Source: Candidatus Cloacimonadota bacterium (GTDB lineage Bacteria; Cloacimonadota; Cloacimonadia; Cloacimonadales; TCS61). Taken from it: a stretch of DNA of 64,000 nt. Location: the NCBI GenBank assembly GCA_030600585.1, contig JAUVLU010000007.1, forward strand, positions 1-64,000, written 5' to 3'. The notes under the pieces were generated by a model. It ran no database searches. It was not told where the DNA came from and saw only the letters and a list, made by a program, of their open reading frames with translations. Positions 1 to 7,359 of the stretch are shown here, one piece after another. The first letter of the stretch is position 1. Every line of letters begins with the position of its first letter. Position numbers and translations under genes: made by a program.

Positions 1-168
1 AAATATTTTGAATATGATTTTCTCAATACAAATACCAATATTATTGAAAATATGATCAGACAATTAAATCGAAAGTTAAAGAACTTGGATGGTTTCAAAT
101 CAGAGAAAAACCTTGCTGATTTTATGAACATCTGGTTTACGAGTTACCATGAAAAATTTAATAATTAG
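1..168 (+). CDS. Transposase C-terminal fragment (partial at window edge)
   Basis: An open frame enters from the left edge and stops at 166-168, giving 55 residues. It contains an NTNIIEN motif followed by a basic RQLNRKLK stretch and GFKS, then a hydrophobic/aromatic tail. This pattern resembles the C-terminal end of DDE transposases, where TN-x-x-E carries the last acidic catalytic residue. The family (IS256-like or another) cannot be fixed from so little. No terminal inverted repeat is evident just downstream, so it may be the end of an intact element or a remnant. Confidence 0.45.
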   Translation, partial: KYFEYDFLNTNTNIIENMIRQLNRKLKNLDGFKSEKNLADFMNIWFTSYHEKFNN

Positions 169-206
169 ACACAGTTATCTTAACGCTACCAAAAAAATAA
201 AAAAAC

Positions 207-292
207 AGCCGCTAAGTTCACAAAGAAGCACGAAGATAAAGAAAAGTATTCTTTGCGTTACTTAGTGTTCTTAGTGGCAAAAAAAGGAGGTA
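207..292. repeat. Dispersed CACGAAG/CTTAGTG palindromic repeat, copy 1
   Basis: The segment has CTAAGTTCACAAAGAAGCAC on one side and CTTAGTGTTCTTAGTGGC on the other, so it is a long imperfect inverted repeat. The 26 bases at 215-240 recur exactly at 765-790. Its right end supplies the ribosome binding site (AAAGGAGG) of the next gene. Confidence 0.75.
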
Positions 293-294
293 AA

Positions 295-687
295 ATGCAA
301 AAAGAAAAATTGAAATCGTCATCGATCTACATTCAAGCATTTATTGCGATGTTAATTATTCAATTGGTTCATAAAATAGTTCGGGAAATACCCGGCGGTT
401 TTGAAACAGTAGGACCAGGAGCAATTACAACTTTGTTTTTTTCCGGTATGCTTATTTTAGGAATTATATTAACACTATTAAGGCATAAATCGGGATTGAT
501 CTTAGGAATGATTTGTGGAATATGGATGATACTTCAACCGATCATAGTCCATATTATTATGAGAAAACCCGATATAAATGAAATATGGTGGTATCCTGTA
601 TTTCCTTGGGTTCAGGCAGTATTGATAATCTACTTTTCATTTCTTATTTTCCGCAACGAAAATGAACTTTCTATCGATCATAAATAA
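295..687 (+). CDS. Small integral membrane protein, unknown function
   Basis: This is a 130-residue protein with four predicted membrane segments (near residues 12-30, 45-65, 70-95 and 103-125) and short charged ends. The frame is open upstream to a TTG at 253, but ATG 295 sits directly behind an AAAGGAGG ribosome binding site and is the better start. The upstream codons lie inside the dispersed repeat. I do not recognise a family. It stands alone between two repeat copies, so context gives no function. Confidence 0.6.
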   Translation: MQKEKLKSSSIYIQAFIAMLIIQLVHKIVREIPGGFETVGPGAITTLFFSGMLILGIILTLLRHKSGLILGMICGIWMILQPIIVHIIMRKPDINEIWWYPVFPWVQAVLIIYFSFLIFRNENELSIDHK

Positions 688-751
688 ATGCCATAGAGAG
701 TAAAACTCTGTTTCCAAAAAGTTTAAAATAGAGTTTAAGATTAAAAGTTAA

Positions 752-872
752 AGAATAGCCACGAAGTTCACAAAGAAGCACGAAGATAAAAAATACTTAG
801 TGAAACTTCGCCTGCCCGGTAAGGAGCTTGCGACAGTATCTGGGTGTTCTTAGTGGCAAAAAAAGAGGAGGA
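752..872. repeat. Dispersed CACGAAG/CTTAGTG palindromic repeat, copy 2, with an internal insert
   Basis: The same repeat as at 207-292 (26 identical bases at 765-790, and the shared GTTCTTAGTGGC arm), here interrupted by about 40 extra bases. Positions 810-834 of the insert match positions 4155-4179 in reverse complement with one mismatch. The 3' arm again ends in the GGAGG of the following gene. Confidence 0.75.
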
Positions 873-875
873 ACA

Positions 876-1775
876 ATGAAAAAAAGCATCTTAGCAGTAA
901 TGTTCATTCTGATGTCTGTTCTGATATTATCAGCAGATACCGTTGTCATCGAACCTTGTGATGATATGTACACGGATGTAGAACATCCGACTTTACCACC
1001 CACAACTACTGAACTATGGGTTGCAGAATTTCAGCCTGCTGGACATTTTGAACGGATTATGATCAAGTTTGACCTTGATCAATTTGCAGGACAAACAATT
1101 GATAGTGCGACCTTAAATCTGAATCGTTTTATGGGATGTCCACAAGGCGGAACTACCAGCACAAATTACTATGCAATTACTGAAGAGTGGGATGAAGATA
1201 CCTGGAATTCGCATACACACGCACAATTTGACAGTTATGTCTGGGCTTCTTATGGTTTCAATGTAAACGGATGGCACAATATCGACATTACTCAACTTGT
1301 TCAGACTTGGATAGATGAAGATATCGAAAATTACGGACTTCTGATCAGAGCACAAACAGGAAGTAAATTCAGTAAATTCTATTCAAAGGAACATTCAAAT
1401 TCAAATCTTCATCCTTACCTGGAAGTTGATTACACTCCGGTAAGTATTGGTGATAATTTGATTCAAGAAACTATTATCAATCTACAGAACTATCCCAATC
1501 CGTTCAAACCGTCAGGAGCCGGTCGCAGTCCGAGCACAACTATTTCTTTTTCAGTAACACAAACGTCCTCGTTTGTGACTCTTGAAATTTACAACATCGA
1601 AGGTCAGAAGGTGAAAACACTTTATACATCTCCAAGCAGGGGCTTGGAGACAAGAAGTATTGTTTGGAATGGAAAAGACGAAAATGATAAATCAGTTTCC
1701 AGCGGGATTTATTTCTACAACTTGAATATTGATGGAAAAATTGTAGCATCAAAAAAGATGATCCTGATGAAATAG
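876..1775 (+). CDS. Secreted DNRLRE-domain protein with C-terminal sorting domain
   Basis: The 299-residue protein starts at ATG 876 behind GAGGAGG; an upstream in-frame TTG at 828 lies in the repeat and is rejected. It has a signal peptide (MKKSILAVMFILMSVLILSA), then a DNRLRE/CBM96-like beta-sandwich domain (about residues 22-190) of the type with DSATLNL and WNIDITQLVQ-like strands, found in cell-surface proteins. The last ~85 residues are a type IX secretion-like sorting domain (YPNPFKP, GQKVKTL, SGIYFYNL, KKMILMK). The sorting domain carries two unusual in-frame inserts, SGAGRSP after YPNPFKP and TSPSRGLETRS, the latter encoded by a perfect hairpin. Likely exported to the surface; substrate unknown. 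Confidence 0.8.
   Translation: MKKSILAVMFILMSVLILSADTVVIEPCDDMYTDVEHPTLPPTTTELWVAEFQPAGHFERIMIKFDLDQFAGQTIDSATLNLNRFMGCPQGGTTSTNYYAITEEWDEDTWNSHTHAQFDSYVWASYGFNVNGWHNIDITQLVQTWIDEDIENYGLLIRAQTGSKFSKFYSKEHSNSNLHPYLEVDYTPVSIGDNLIQETIINLQNYPNPFKPSGAGRSPSTTISFSVTQTSSFVTLEIYNIEGQKVKTLYTSPSRGLETRSIVWNGKDENDKSVSSGIYFYNLNIDGKIVASKKMILMK
1629..1650. repeat. 9-bp perfect hairpin inside a sorting-domain gene
   Basis: Arms TCTCCAAGC (1629-1637) and GCTTGGAGA (1642-1650) are exact inverses around a four-base AGGG loop. It encodes extra residues where other sorting domains in the window have a short turn, which suggests an inserted palindromic element read in frame. Confidence 0.6.
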
Positions 1776-1797
1776 GCTTACGCATACCTTCGGAATG

Positions 1798-1813
1798 TCC
1801 GGCAGCTGCCGGA
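1798..1813. repeat. TCCGGCAGCTGCCGGA palindrome
   Basis: A perfect 16-base palindrome just 3' of the sorting-domain gene, flanked by CCTTCGGAAT and CCTTCCGAATGG. Related cores occur at about 4349 (TCCGGCAACTGCCGGA), in the terminators at 18715 and 20214, and near 43835 (TCCGGTAGCTACCGGA). Confidence 0.6.
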
Positions 1814-1829
1814 TTCTTGCTTTTCTTGA

Positions 1830-2072
1830 CCTTCCGAATGGTTTAAAAGTCTGGGGACATTTGGCACTAATGTAAATAAACCTAATGATGAAGAAGGCAA
1901 TCCTGTCTTCTTCATCATATCTTCCGATTTTTCCAAATCTATAGGATATTCTGAAAAGAAAAATATCGATATGATCACAGGTGCTACCAAAACCTGTAAA
2001 GCAGTGAAAATTTCTGTTGAAGAAGCTGTGGAGAAATTTGTTATGATAATGGAAGAATTTTATACATTCTAA
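1830..2072 (+). pseudogene. FMN-binding domain remnant
   Basis: An 80-codon open stretch ending at 2070-2072 has no start codon or ribosome binding site. It contains IDMITGATKTCKAV followed by an amphipathic helix and EEAVEKF. That matches the end of FMN_bind domains (D-x-x-TGAT-x-T/S-x-x-AV), as in RnfG/NqrC-type and related proteins, where the TGAT threonine carries the covalent FMN. The 5' part is replaced by repeat sequence. I infer a decayed gene fragment. Confidence 0.45.
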
Positions 2073-2193
2073 TGAGTCTGCGAGAGAATGAAAGAAAAAA
2101 GATTTTGTTGAGAATGAAATAAATTTGACGAAAAGACAGCCTTTTTTCATTTTGCAGATTCCTTGACGGAATTAAAAAAAATAGGGGGAAAAT

Positions 2194-4311
2194 ATGAAAA
2201 CAATGAGAATATTTTTCGTGTTGAGTTTTCTGTGCTTTCTAATGTTATTACCTTCATTATCACATGCACAGCTCACAGGTATTAAGTATATCGGGGGAAC
2301 CTCTCCCGATTATACTACAATTGAATCCGCAATTGATGATTTGAATTCTCAAGGTGTGGGAACAGGTGGTGTAAACTTCCTGATCCGTGACGGCGTTTAC
2401 ACAGAAAATGAAAACCTGATGATTTGCGATGTTGCAGGAACAAACGATAATCCTGTTATATTCCAACCTGATGTCGATGCAAATGTAGAAATAAACATCA
2501 CTTTAACACAAACCTTCAATTATGGTCTTAGAATTCATAATTCCGATTACATAAGTTTTAATGGTGAGCCTTACGGCAGCAGTGATGAAAGCAGGAATAT
2601 GAGGATCAATGGCTGGAGATCTTCGGACGATCTTGAAGTTCAGACTATTTGGATTTCAAACGGTTCCGACCATTGCAATCTAAAGAATATGATAATTTTT
2701 AATGAAGATAACACCGAACGCACAGGCTGGTCTACTCCGGTGTACTTCTCTACCTATAATGCCGGAGCACCTCTAATTGGTATGGAAGATATTACTCTTT
2801 ATAATTGTGAAGTTATTGGAGGAAGTACTTTTGGTATCTTGATGGATGGTGATCCCGGGCAGGAATTAGTTGATTTTCAAATTGTTAAGAATGATGTTCA
2901 CGATTTTAACAAAGATGGAATATACATTTACACCGATATGATAAATTGTAATGTTGAAGGGAATGAAATCTACCAGACTATACAGGGAAACACTTCTGTT
3001 TACGGTATTAGAGCCGGTTCATCAAGTTGCAGTGGAACTAAAATCCACCATAACTACATTCATGATCTATGGTGTTCCTCAACTGCCAAGCCTTATGGAA
3101 TATTCATAACTACAAATTCACATCATAATTTAATTTACAATAATATCATATATCTTTGCCCTGAACCTACTGTGAATAAAGCTTATGGAATTTATCGTGC
3201 AAGTACCGATTATACTTATAACGAGTTCTACTATAACACAATTTATATGGGTGGAACCAGCACTATTTCCAGGTCATCATATTGCTTCAACACTATTGCA
3301 GATTTTGGTGGTGATATTTTCAAAAATAATATTCTGATAAATGAAAGAACAGGTGGTGGAAATAACCATTATGCCATTAGAATGAAAACCGAAACATTTG
3401 ATGAAAGTGATTTTAATTTCTTAACCGTAAACTCTGATGACCCTTCCGATGACCGCTTTGTAGCACAATTAGGAACTACAGACTACAACACTTTAGCAGA
3501 TTTACAAAGTGCTCCCGGATATGCTCCAAGAGATGAAAATTCTCTCTCCGGAGACCCTGATCTAATATTTCCTGGTTTACACTTAAATTCAACCAGTTCC
3601 TCCATCGGCGCAGGAATTCCAATTATTGGAATCACAACTGATTTCGATTACGATCTTCGTGATGAAACAAATCCGGATATCGGAGCAGATGAATTTATTT
3701 CTAATCAGGCACCCGTAATTACTTATTTCTTCCCGGAAGAAGAAGCATTTTCGATTGAACAAAATACTGAGCAATTATTCAGCATAGAAGCTGAAGATCC
3801 TGATGAGGATTCTCTTTCTTATTTCTGGTTTCTCGATGAAATACAGCAAGGCGAGATCAGCAATGAATTTACTTACACTTTTTCAGATTCCGGTAATTTT
3901 TTTGTTAAGGCATTGGTCTCGGACGGTGAATTGGCAGATAGCACATTATGGAACGTTACAGTGATTCCAGAAGTAGGTATCGATGATAATCCGGAATTGG
4001 TGAATATAACAAGACTTTCTCAAAACTATCCCAATCCATTTAATCCCGAGACTAAAATTAGTTTCTCAATTCCGAATGATTTTGAAAAAGCTTCGATTGA
4101 AATCTACAACACCAAAGGTCAAAAAATAAAGCAATATTCAATTTTCCCCGAACAGTCGCAAGCTCCTTACGGGGCAGGCAATAATCAATTTTCAATTATC
4201 TGGGACGGCACGAATGAAAACAACCAATCGGTAAGTTCAGGAATTTATTTGTATCGATTAAATGTAAATGGGGAAATAGTAGCATCCAGGAAAATGCTCC
4301 TCCTAAAATAA
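2194..4311 (+). CDS. Large secreted right-handed beta-helix protein with Ig-like and sorting domains
   Basis: A 705-residue protein with a signal peptide (residues 1-25). A long parallel beta-helix region (about 40-500) is rich in Asn and Gly, with repeated NxIYxxxxG-type coils such as KIHHNYIHDL and NLIYNNIIYL. Then come an Ig/cadherin-like module (about 505-595, with EAEDPDEDSLSYFW) and the sorting domain (YPNPFNPETKISFSI to KMLLLK). Such beta-helix proteins often bind or cleave polysaccharides; no lyase active site is evident. Positions 654-662 (around SQAPYGAG) are encoded by a dispersed repeat in reverse orientation to that at 810-834. The start has a good AGGGGGAA upstream. Confidence 0.85.
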   Translation: MKTMRIFFVLSFLCFLMLLPSLSHAQLTGIKYIGGTSPDYTTIESAIDDLNSQGVGTGGVNFLIRDGVYTENENLMICDVAGTNDNPVIFQPDVDANVEINITLTQTFNYGLRIHNSDYISFNGEPYGSSDESRNMRINGWRSSDDLEVQTIWISNGSDHCNLKNMIIFNEDNTERTGWSTPVYFSTYNAGAPLIGMEDITLYNCEVIGGSTFGILMDGDPGQELVDFQIVKNDVHDFNKDGIYIYTDMINCNVEGNEIYQTIQGNTSVYGIRAGSSSCSGTKIHHNYIHDLWCSSTAKPYGIFITTNSHHNLIYNNIIYLCPEPTVNKAYGIYRASTDYTYNEFYYNTIYMGGTSTISRSSYCFNTIADFGGDIFKNNILINERTGGGNNHYAIRMKTETFDESDFNFLTVNSDDPSDDRFVAQLGTTDYNTLADLQSAPGYAPRDENSLSGDPDLIFPGLHLNSTSSSIGAGIPIIGITTDFDYDLRDETNPDIGADEFISNQAPVITYFFPEEEAFSIEQNTEQLFSIEAEDPDEDSLSYFWFLDEIQQGEISNEFTYTFSDSGNFFVKALVSDGELADSTLWNVTVIPEVGIDDNPELVNITRLSQNYPNPFNPETKISFSIPNDFEKASIEIYNTKGQKIKQYSIFPEQSQAPYGAGNNQFSIIWDGTNENNQSVSSGIYLYRLNVNGEIVASRKMLLLK
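4155..4179. repeat. Dispersed 25-mer inserted in coding sequence
   Basis: This 25-base segment is the reverse complement, with one mismatch, of 810-834. It lies in frame within the sorting domain of the beta-helix gene, in a turn where other sorting domains of the window are shorter. Confidence 0.7.
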
Positions 4312-4767
4312 TGGTGGAAAAATCCTGATGAAGTAGTTTTGGAGTGTCCGGCAACTGCCGGATTGATGCCAAGCGGCCAAGTCGCTTCTAAAAGTAAGCA
4401 ACTCAAAAACAACACAGTTGCTTTACTTAGGTAGTGTAACATAATTTATGAAAGATTATGAAAAGCTATCTTAAACTTGTCACAAGTGATTTCATCATCT
4501 TGTGATAAGTTGTCTGTGCTAATCCGAAGAAATATAATACCGTTTCAACTTAACACAAGACCTTCCGGCTTCATACATTATGCCAAGACAGGTTGGCTTG
4601 TGCCAAGTCTTAGAAAGTTAGATATTATTCTAAGAAAAAAGACTATTAGTGAATTTTTTTAGACATACTCCAGAAAACAGGTTAACCGGTTTATGGGTTA
4701 AAATTAAGAGGAGATTTATTCAATGCTTTCCGTTAACTTTGTAGTTGCTAAAATTTTTTAATTAGAT
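4312..4767. other. Non-coding gap with repeats and a hairpin
   Basis: No convincing gene here. It holds the near-palindrome TCCGGCAACTGCCGGA (about 4349-4364), a hairpin with arms AAGTAAGCAACT (4392-4403) and AGTTGCTTTACTT (4416-4428) that could end transcription, and one copy of a GCCAAGACAGGTTGGCTTG-type repeat near 4580. A 61-codon frame at 4477-4662 lacks a ribosome binding site and protein-like composition. Confidence 0.6.
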
Positions 4768-5781
4768 TCATTCTGCCGCTATCACGATTCTGAAACCCAA
4801 GACAGAATTACGAAATAATGGACATTTAACCAAATACCCAAAAGGTTCATTTGAATTATCGGCATTATTATTCATAAAAAACATTTCATTACAACCGGCA
4901 CTGCACGAAATTGCAACAGGAGGAACCCCACTGGCAAGCCATTCCGAAACTCCACCTTTTACATTTTGTAATGGGAAATATCCATCTGAATCCATATAAA
5001 AGTTTCCATATATCAGATCTGATTCATAATCAGATTCCGAAAATACAGATTTAATCTGTTTTATATTCGGCAATCTGCACTCCATCCAATTGCTGAATGC
5101 GTTTGCCTCGAACCAGCGTATATCTGTAACCGGACCATATTGGAAATTGGAATCTGCTTCTTTCCAGGGCGGATCATTTTGGAGATTCCATCCATGAGGT
5201 TTTGACATTGAAAGCTTACCTTGATAATTCCAACCTACATCAATATTCGACATAATATCTTTTGCGATCTTCCAGAATTTGTAGATTTCATAACCATCTG
5301 AATTAATGAAAGCACAAAATTGTTCGTTGGTGATCTCGAATTTGCTTACATAAAAAGCTCGGGTTGAAACAGCTTCTATGACATTTTTAGCTATGAGAAT
5401 GTGATAACATCCATCTTGGATCAGTTCCATTTCATAATAAATTTTTTCATTAAAGATAAGTTTAGGAAATATTGTATATTCACCTGTGTTTTCAGGAAAA
5501 GCGTCATTCAATATCCGTAACTGATACTCAGGTTTTATTTCAATCTTACCAAAATCGCCGCTCACAAATCTCTCTTCAATTTCGATTATTTTTTTTGTCT
5601 TCGTTTCAAAACAACCTAACTCGATCCGCATATTATCTTCAGGATCATCGATTTTCCAGGAAATTGAAATCGTATCTGCAAGAATGATATGCACATTTAT
5701 CATTTTTGGAACAGCCAGAAGTTCAAGCTGAAATACAATTCCGATAAACAAAACAATACAATAAATTATCTTTCTATTCAT
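4768..5781 (-). CDS. Secreted SUMF1/FGE-like domain protein
   Basis: A 337-residue protein with an N-terminal signal segment, a beta-rich N-terminal part (about 25-125) and a C-terminal formylglycine-generating-enzyme-like (FGE-sulfatase/SUMF1) domain. The domain is recognised from FYVSKFEITNEQFCAFIN, PVTDIRWFEANAFSNWM, RLPNIKQI, the GGVSEWLA segment and the terminal GFRIVIA. In the family these motifs are typically KYEVTNxQYxxF, PVxxVSWxxAxAYxxW, RLPTEAEWE and GNVWEWxxD. It lacks the WE and NVWEW forms, so it is probably a non-enzymatic surface relative. Start chosen at ATG 5781; the frame continues to a TTG at 5790. Confidence 0.75.
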   Translation of the reverse strand: MNRKIIYCIVLFIGIVFQLELLAVPKMINVHIILADTISISWKIDDPEDNMRIELGCFETKTKKIIEIEERFVSGDFGKIEIKPEYQLRILNDAFPENTGEYTIFPKLIFNEKIYYEMELIQDGCYHILIAKNVIEAVSTRAFYVSKFEITNEQFCAFINSDGYEIYKFWKIAKDIMSNIDVGWNYQGKLSMSKPHGWNLQNDPPWKEADSNFQYGPVTDIRWFEANAFSNWMECRLPNIKQIKSVFSESDYESDLIYGNFYMDSDGYFPLQNVKGGVSEWLASGVPPVAISCSAGCNEMFFMNNNADNSNEPFGYLVKCPLFRNSVLGFRIVIAAE

Positions 5782-5839
5782 ATTTACCAAAAAATATCTT
5801 GCATTATAAACGTAAATATATTTCTACTTATTTCGGAAT

Positions 5840-6391
5840 ATGAAAAAAATAAATATAATCATTTTAATATTGTTGTTTGTGGCAACGTTATCTTCGCATC
5901 CGCATATATTCATTGAATATATTGTAGAACCTGTGTTTTCTGATACCGGATTAGAAGGCTTGCAGATTGCATGGACTTTTGATGAAATGTTCAGTTGGCA
6001 GATCGTAATGGATTATACTGATGATCACGATTACAATATTTCAGAAGCTGAAAATAACGTAATCGAGAAAGAAGCTTTCAGCTATTTACAAGAATCAGGT
6101 TATTTTGCAGATTTTTATGTAGATGGAAAGAAAAAAGATGTGACAACAGTTACGGATTTCCGGGCAAAAGGAAAAGATGAATCGATTATTTATCACTTCT
6201 TTATTCCCTGGAAGATAAAAGCAAAAAAAGAGGCAACGCATTTAAAAATATGCTTTTTTGATGAAACGATCTTTTGTGAAGTTGTTCCCAAAAAAAATGG
6301 AATGGTGATCAAGCAAAACGATAATATCTCAGTTGAATATTCTATGCCGGACAGGATAACATATCAACTAAATTTCAATAAGGATAAATAA
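5840..6391 (+). CDS. DUF1007 family protein, partner of NicO transporter
   Basis: A 183-residue protein with a signal-like N terminus, then SSHPHIFIEY and an AWTFDEMFSWQIVMDY segment typical of DUF1007. This family is found next to nickel/cobalt (NicO/RcnA-type) transporters and is thought to help periplasmic metal delivery. The HPH near the mature N terminus could bind metal (inference). Its TAA overlaps the ATG of the transporter (TAATG), so the two genes are translationally coupled. Confidence 0.8.
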   Translation: MKKINIIILILLFVATLSSHPHIFIEYIVEPVFSDTGLEGLQIAWTFDEMFSWQIVMDYTDDHDYNISEAENNVIEKEAFSYLQESGYFADFYVDGKKKDVTTVTDFRAKGKDESIIYHFFIPWKIKAKKEATHLKICFFDETIFCEVVPKKNGMVIKQNDNISVEYSMPDRITYQLNFNKDK

Positions 6392-7257
6392 TGAAAATAG
6401 ACAAAATAATTTTAATACTTTTAATTCTAATGATCTGCATTTCGCTATTCGCACAAGCCAATCCTTTTTCAGGAAAGAAAAGTTCCGGAAAAGGTTCGGC
6501 AATATTACAGAAAAGTGCGCTTTGGCATACGATCGCAGAGTGGCAGAAAGACATGAATTCCAAGCTTACCTCCCTTCTCAAGGATCTCGGAGATTCATTT
6601 AATTTTACATATTTTCTTATTCTGATCGGCATATCGATAGCCTTCGGGGTGATCCACGCAATTGGACCCGGTCATGGTAAAATGATAGTCGGCGCTTATT
6701 TTCTAAAGGAGAAAGCTTCCGCCGTAAAAGCTGTGAAAATCGGATGTACAATTGCAGTTACTCATAGTGGACTTGCTATTCTATTAGGTCTCATTTTCGG
6801 ATTGATCATTAAAGGCATGAAAATGCACGGACGCTCTGATATTCAAAATTATATTGGAATTGCCGGAGGTATATTAATTACGCTTTTGGGAGTTTATTAC
6901 CTGTGGCAGAAACTAAGTAATAATGAACATCTTCATAAAATATCAAGCGGGAAAAATGAAATTTTGGTAGGTGTTTTTTCCGGATTGATTCCTTGCCCTG
7001 TCTCGATGACAATCATCCTTTTCAGTTTGTATTTTAATGTGTTTTTCTATGGTCTTATCAGTGTGATCTTCTTCTCGGTAGGAATGGCATTTACTATTTC
7101 ATTGATCGGTATTGTTATGATAAAATCACGAAGTTTCATATCTCAGATCCACGTTAAGAATAAGAAAAGAGCTGAGGTTTTCCAAAAAGTTTTTGGTATT
7201 GTAACATCCCTGATCATCATTTTGATTGGAATATCGCTGGTTGTATCAAAAGTTTAA
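6391..7257 (+). CDS. NicO/RcnA-family nickel/cobalt transporter
   Basis: A 288-residue membrane protein with about six to seven membrane segments after an N-terminal signal-anchor and a short soluble linker. The family signature HAIGPGHGK lies in the first core helix (about residues 89-97), followed by a helix with THSG and by GLIPCPVS in a later helix, as in NicO proteins. It moves Ni2+ or Co2+ across the inner membrane; direction and metal cannot be told from sequence. It forms a pair with the upstream DUF1007 gene. No riboswitch is visible in the 50 bases before the pair. Confidence 0.85.
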   Translation: MKIDKIILILLILMICISLFAQANPFSGKKSSGKGSAILQKSALWHTIAEWQKDMNSKLTSLLKDLGDSFNFTYFLILIGISIAFGVIHAIGPGHGKMIVGAYFLKEKASAVKAVKIGCTIAVTHSGLAILLGLIFGLIIKGMKMHGRSDIQNYIGIAGGILITLLGVYYLWQKLSNNEHLHKISSGKNEILVGVFSGLIPCPVSMTIILFSLYFNVFFYGLISVIFFSVGMAFTISLIGIVMIKSRSFISQIHVKNKKRAEVFQKVFGIVTSLIIILIGISLVVSKV

Positions 7258-7359
7258 ATATCTTTTTTTCTTGATTAATAATTCACATTAATTAGTTTGT
7301 TTTGTAAATAGAATTCATTTATTAAAAATAGTAAATATTTTTATTTCTCAGGGGATGTT

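Noticed and set aside
1749-2150. Minus-strand frame of 133 codons
   Set aside because: Opposite strand to the FMN-binding remnant and repeats; low-complexity, Phe/Ser/His-rich shadow.
4477-4662. Small plus-strand gene of 61 codons
   Set aside because: No ribosome binding site, composition not protein-like, and it covers a dispersed repeat.
5791-5839. Cobalamin or nickel riboswitch before the DUF1007/NicO pair
   Set aside because: Only about 50 bases of AT-rich sequence with no conserved box.
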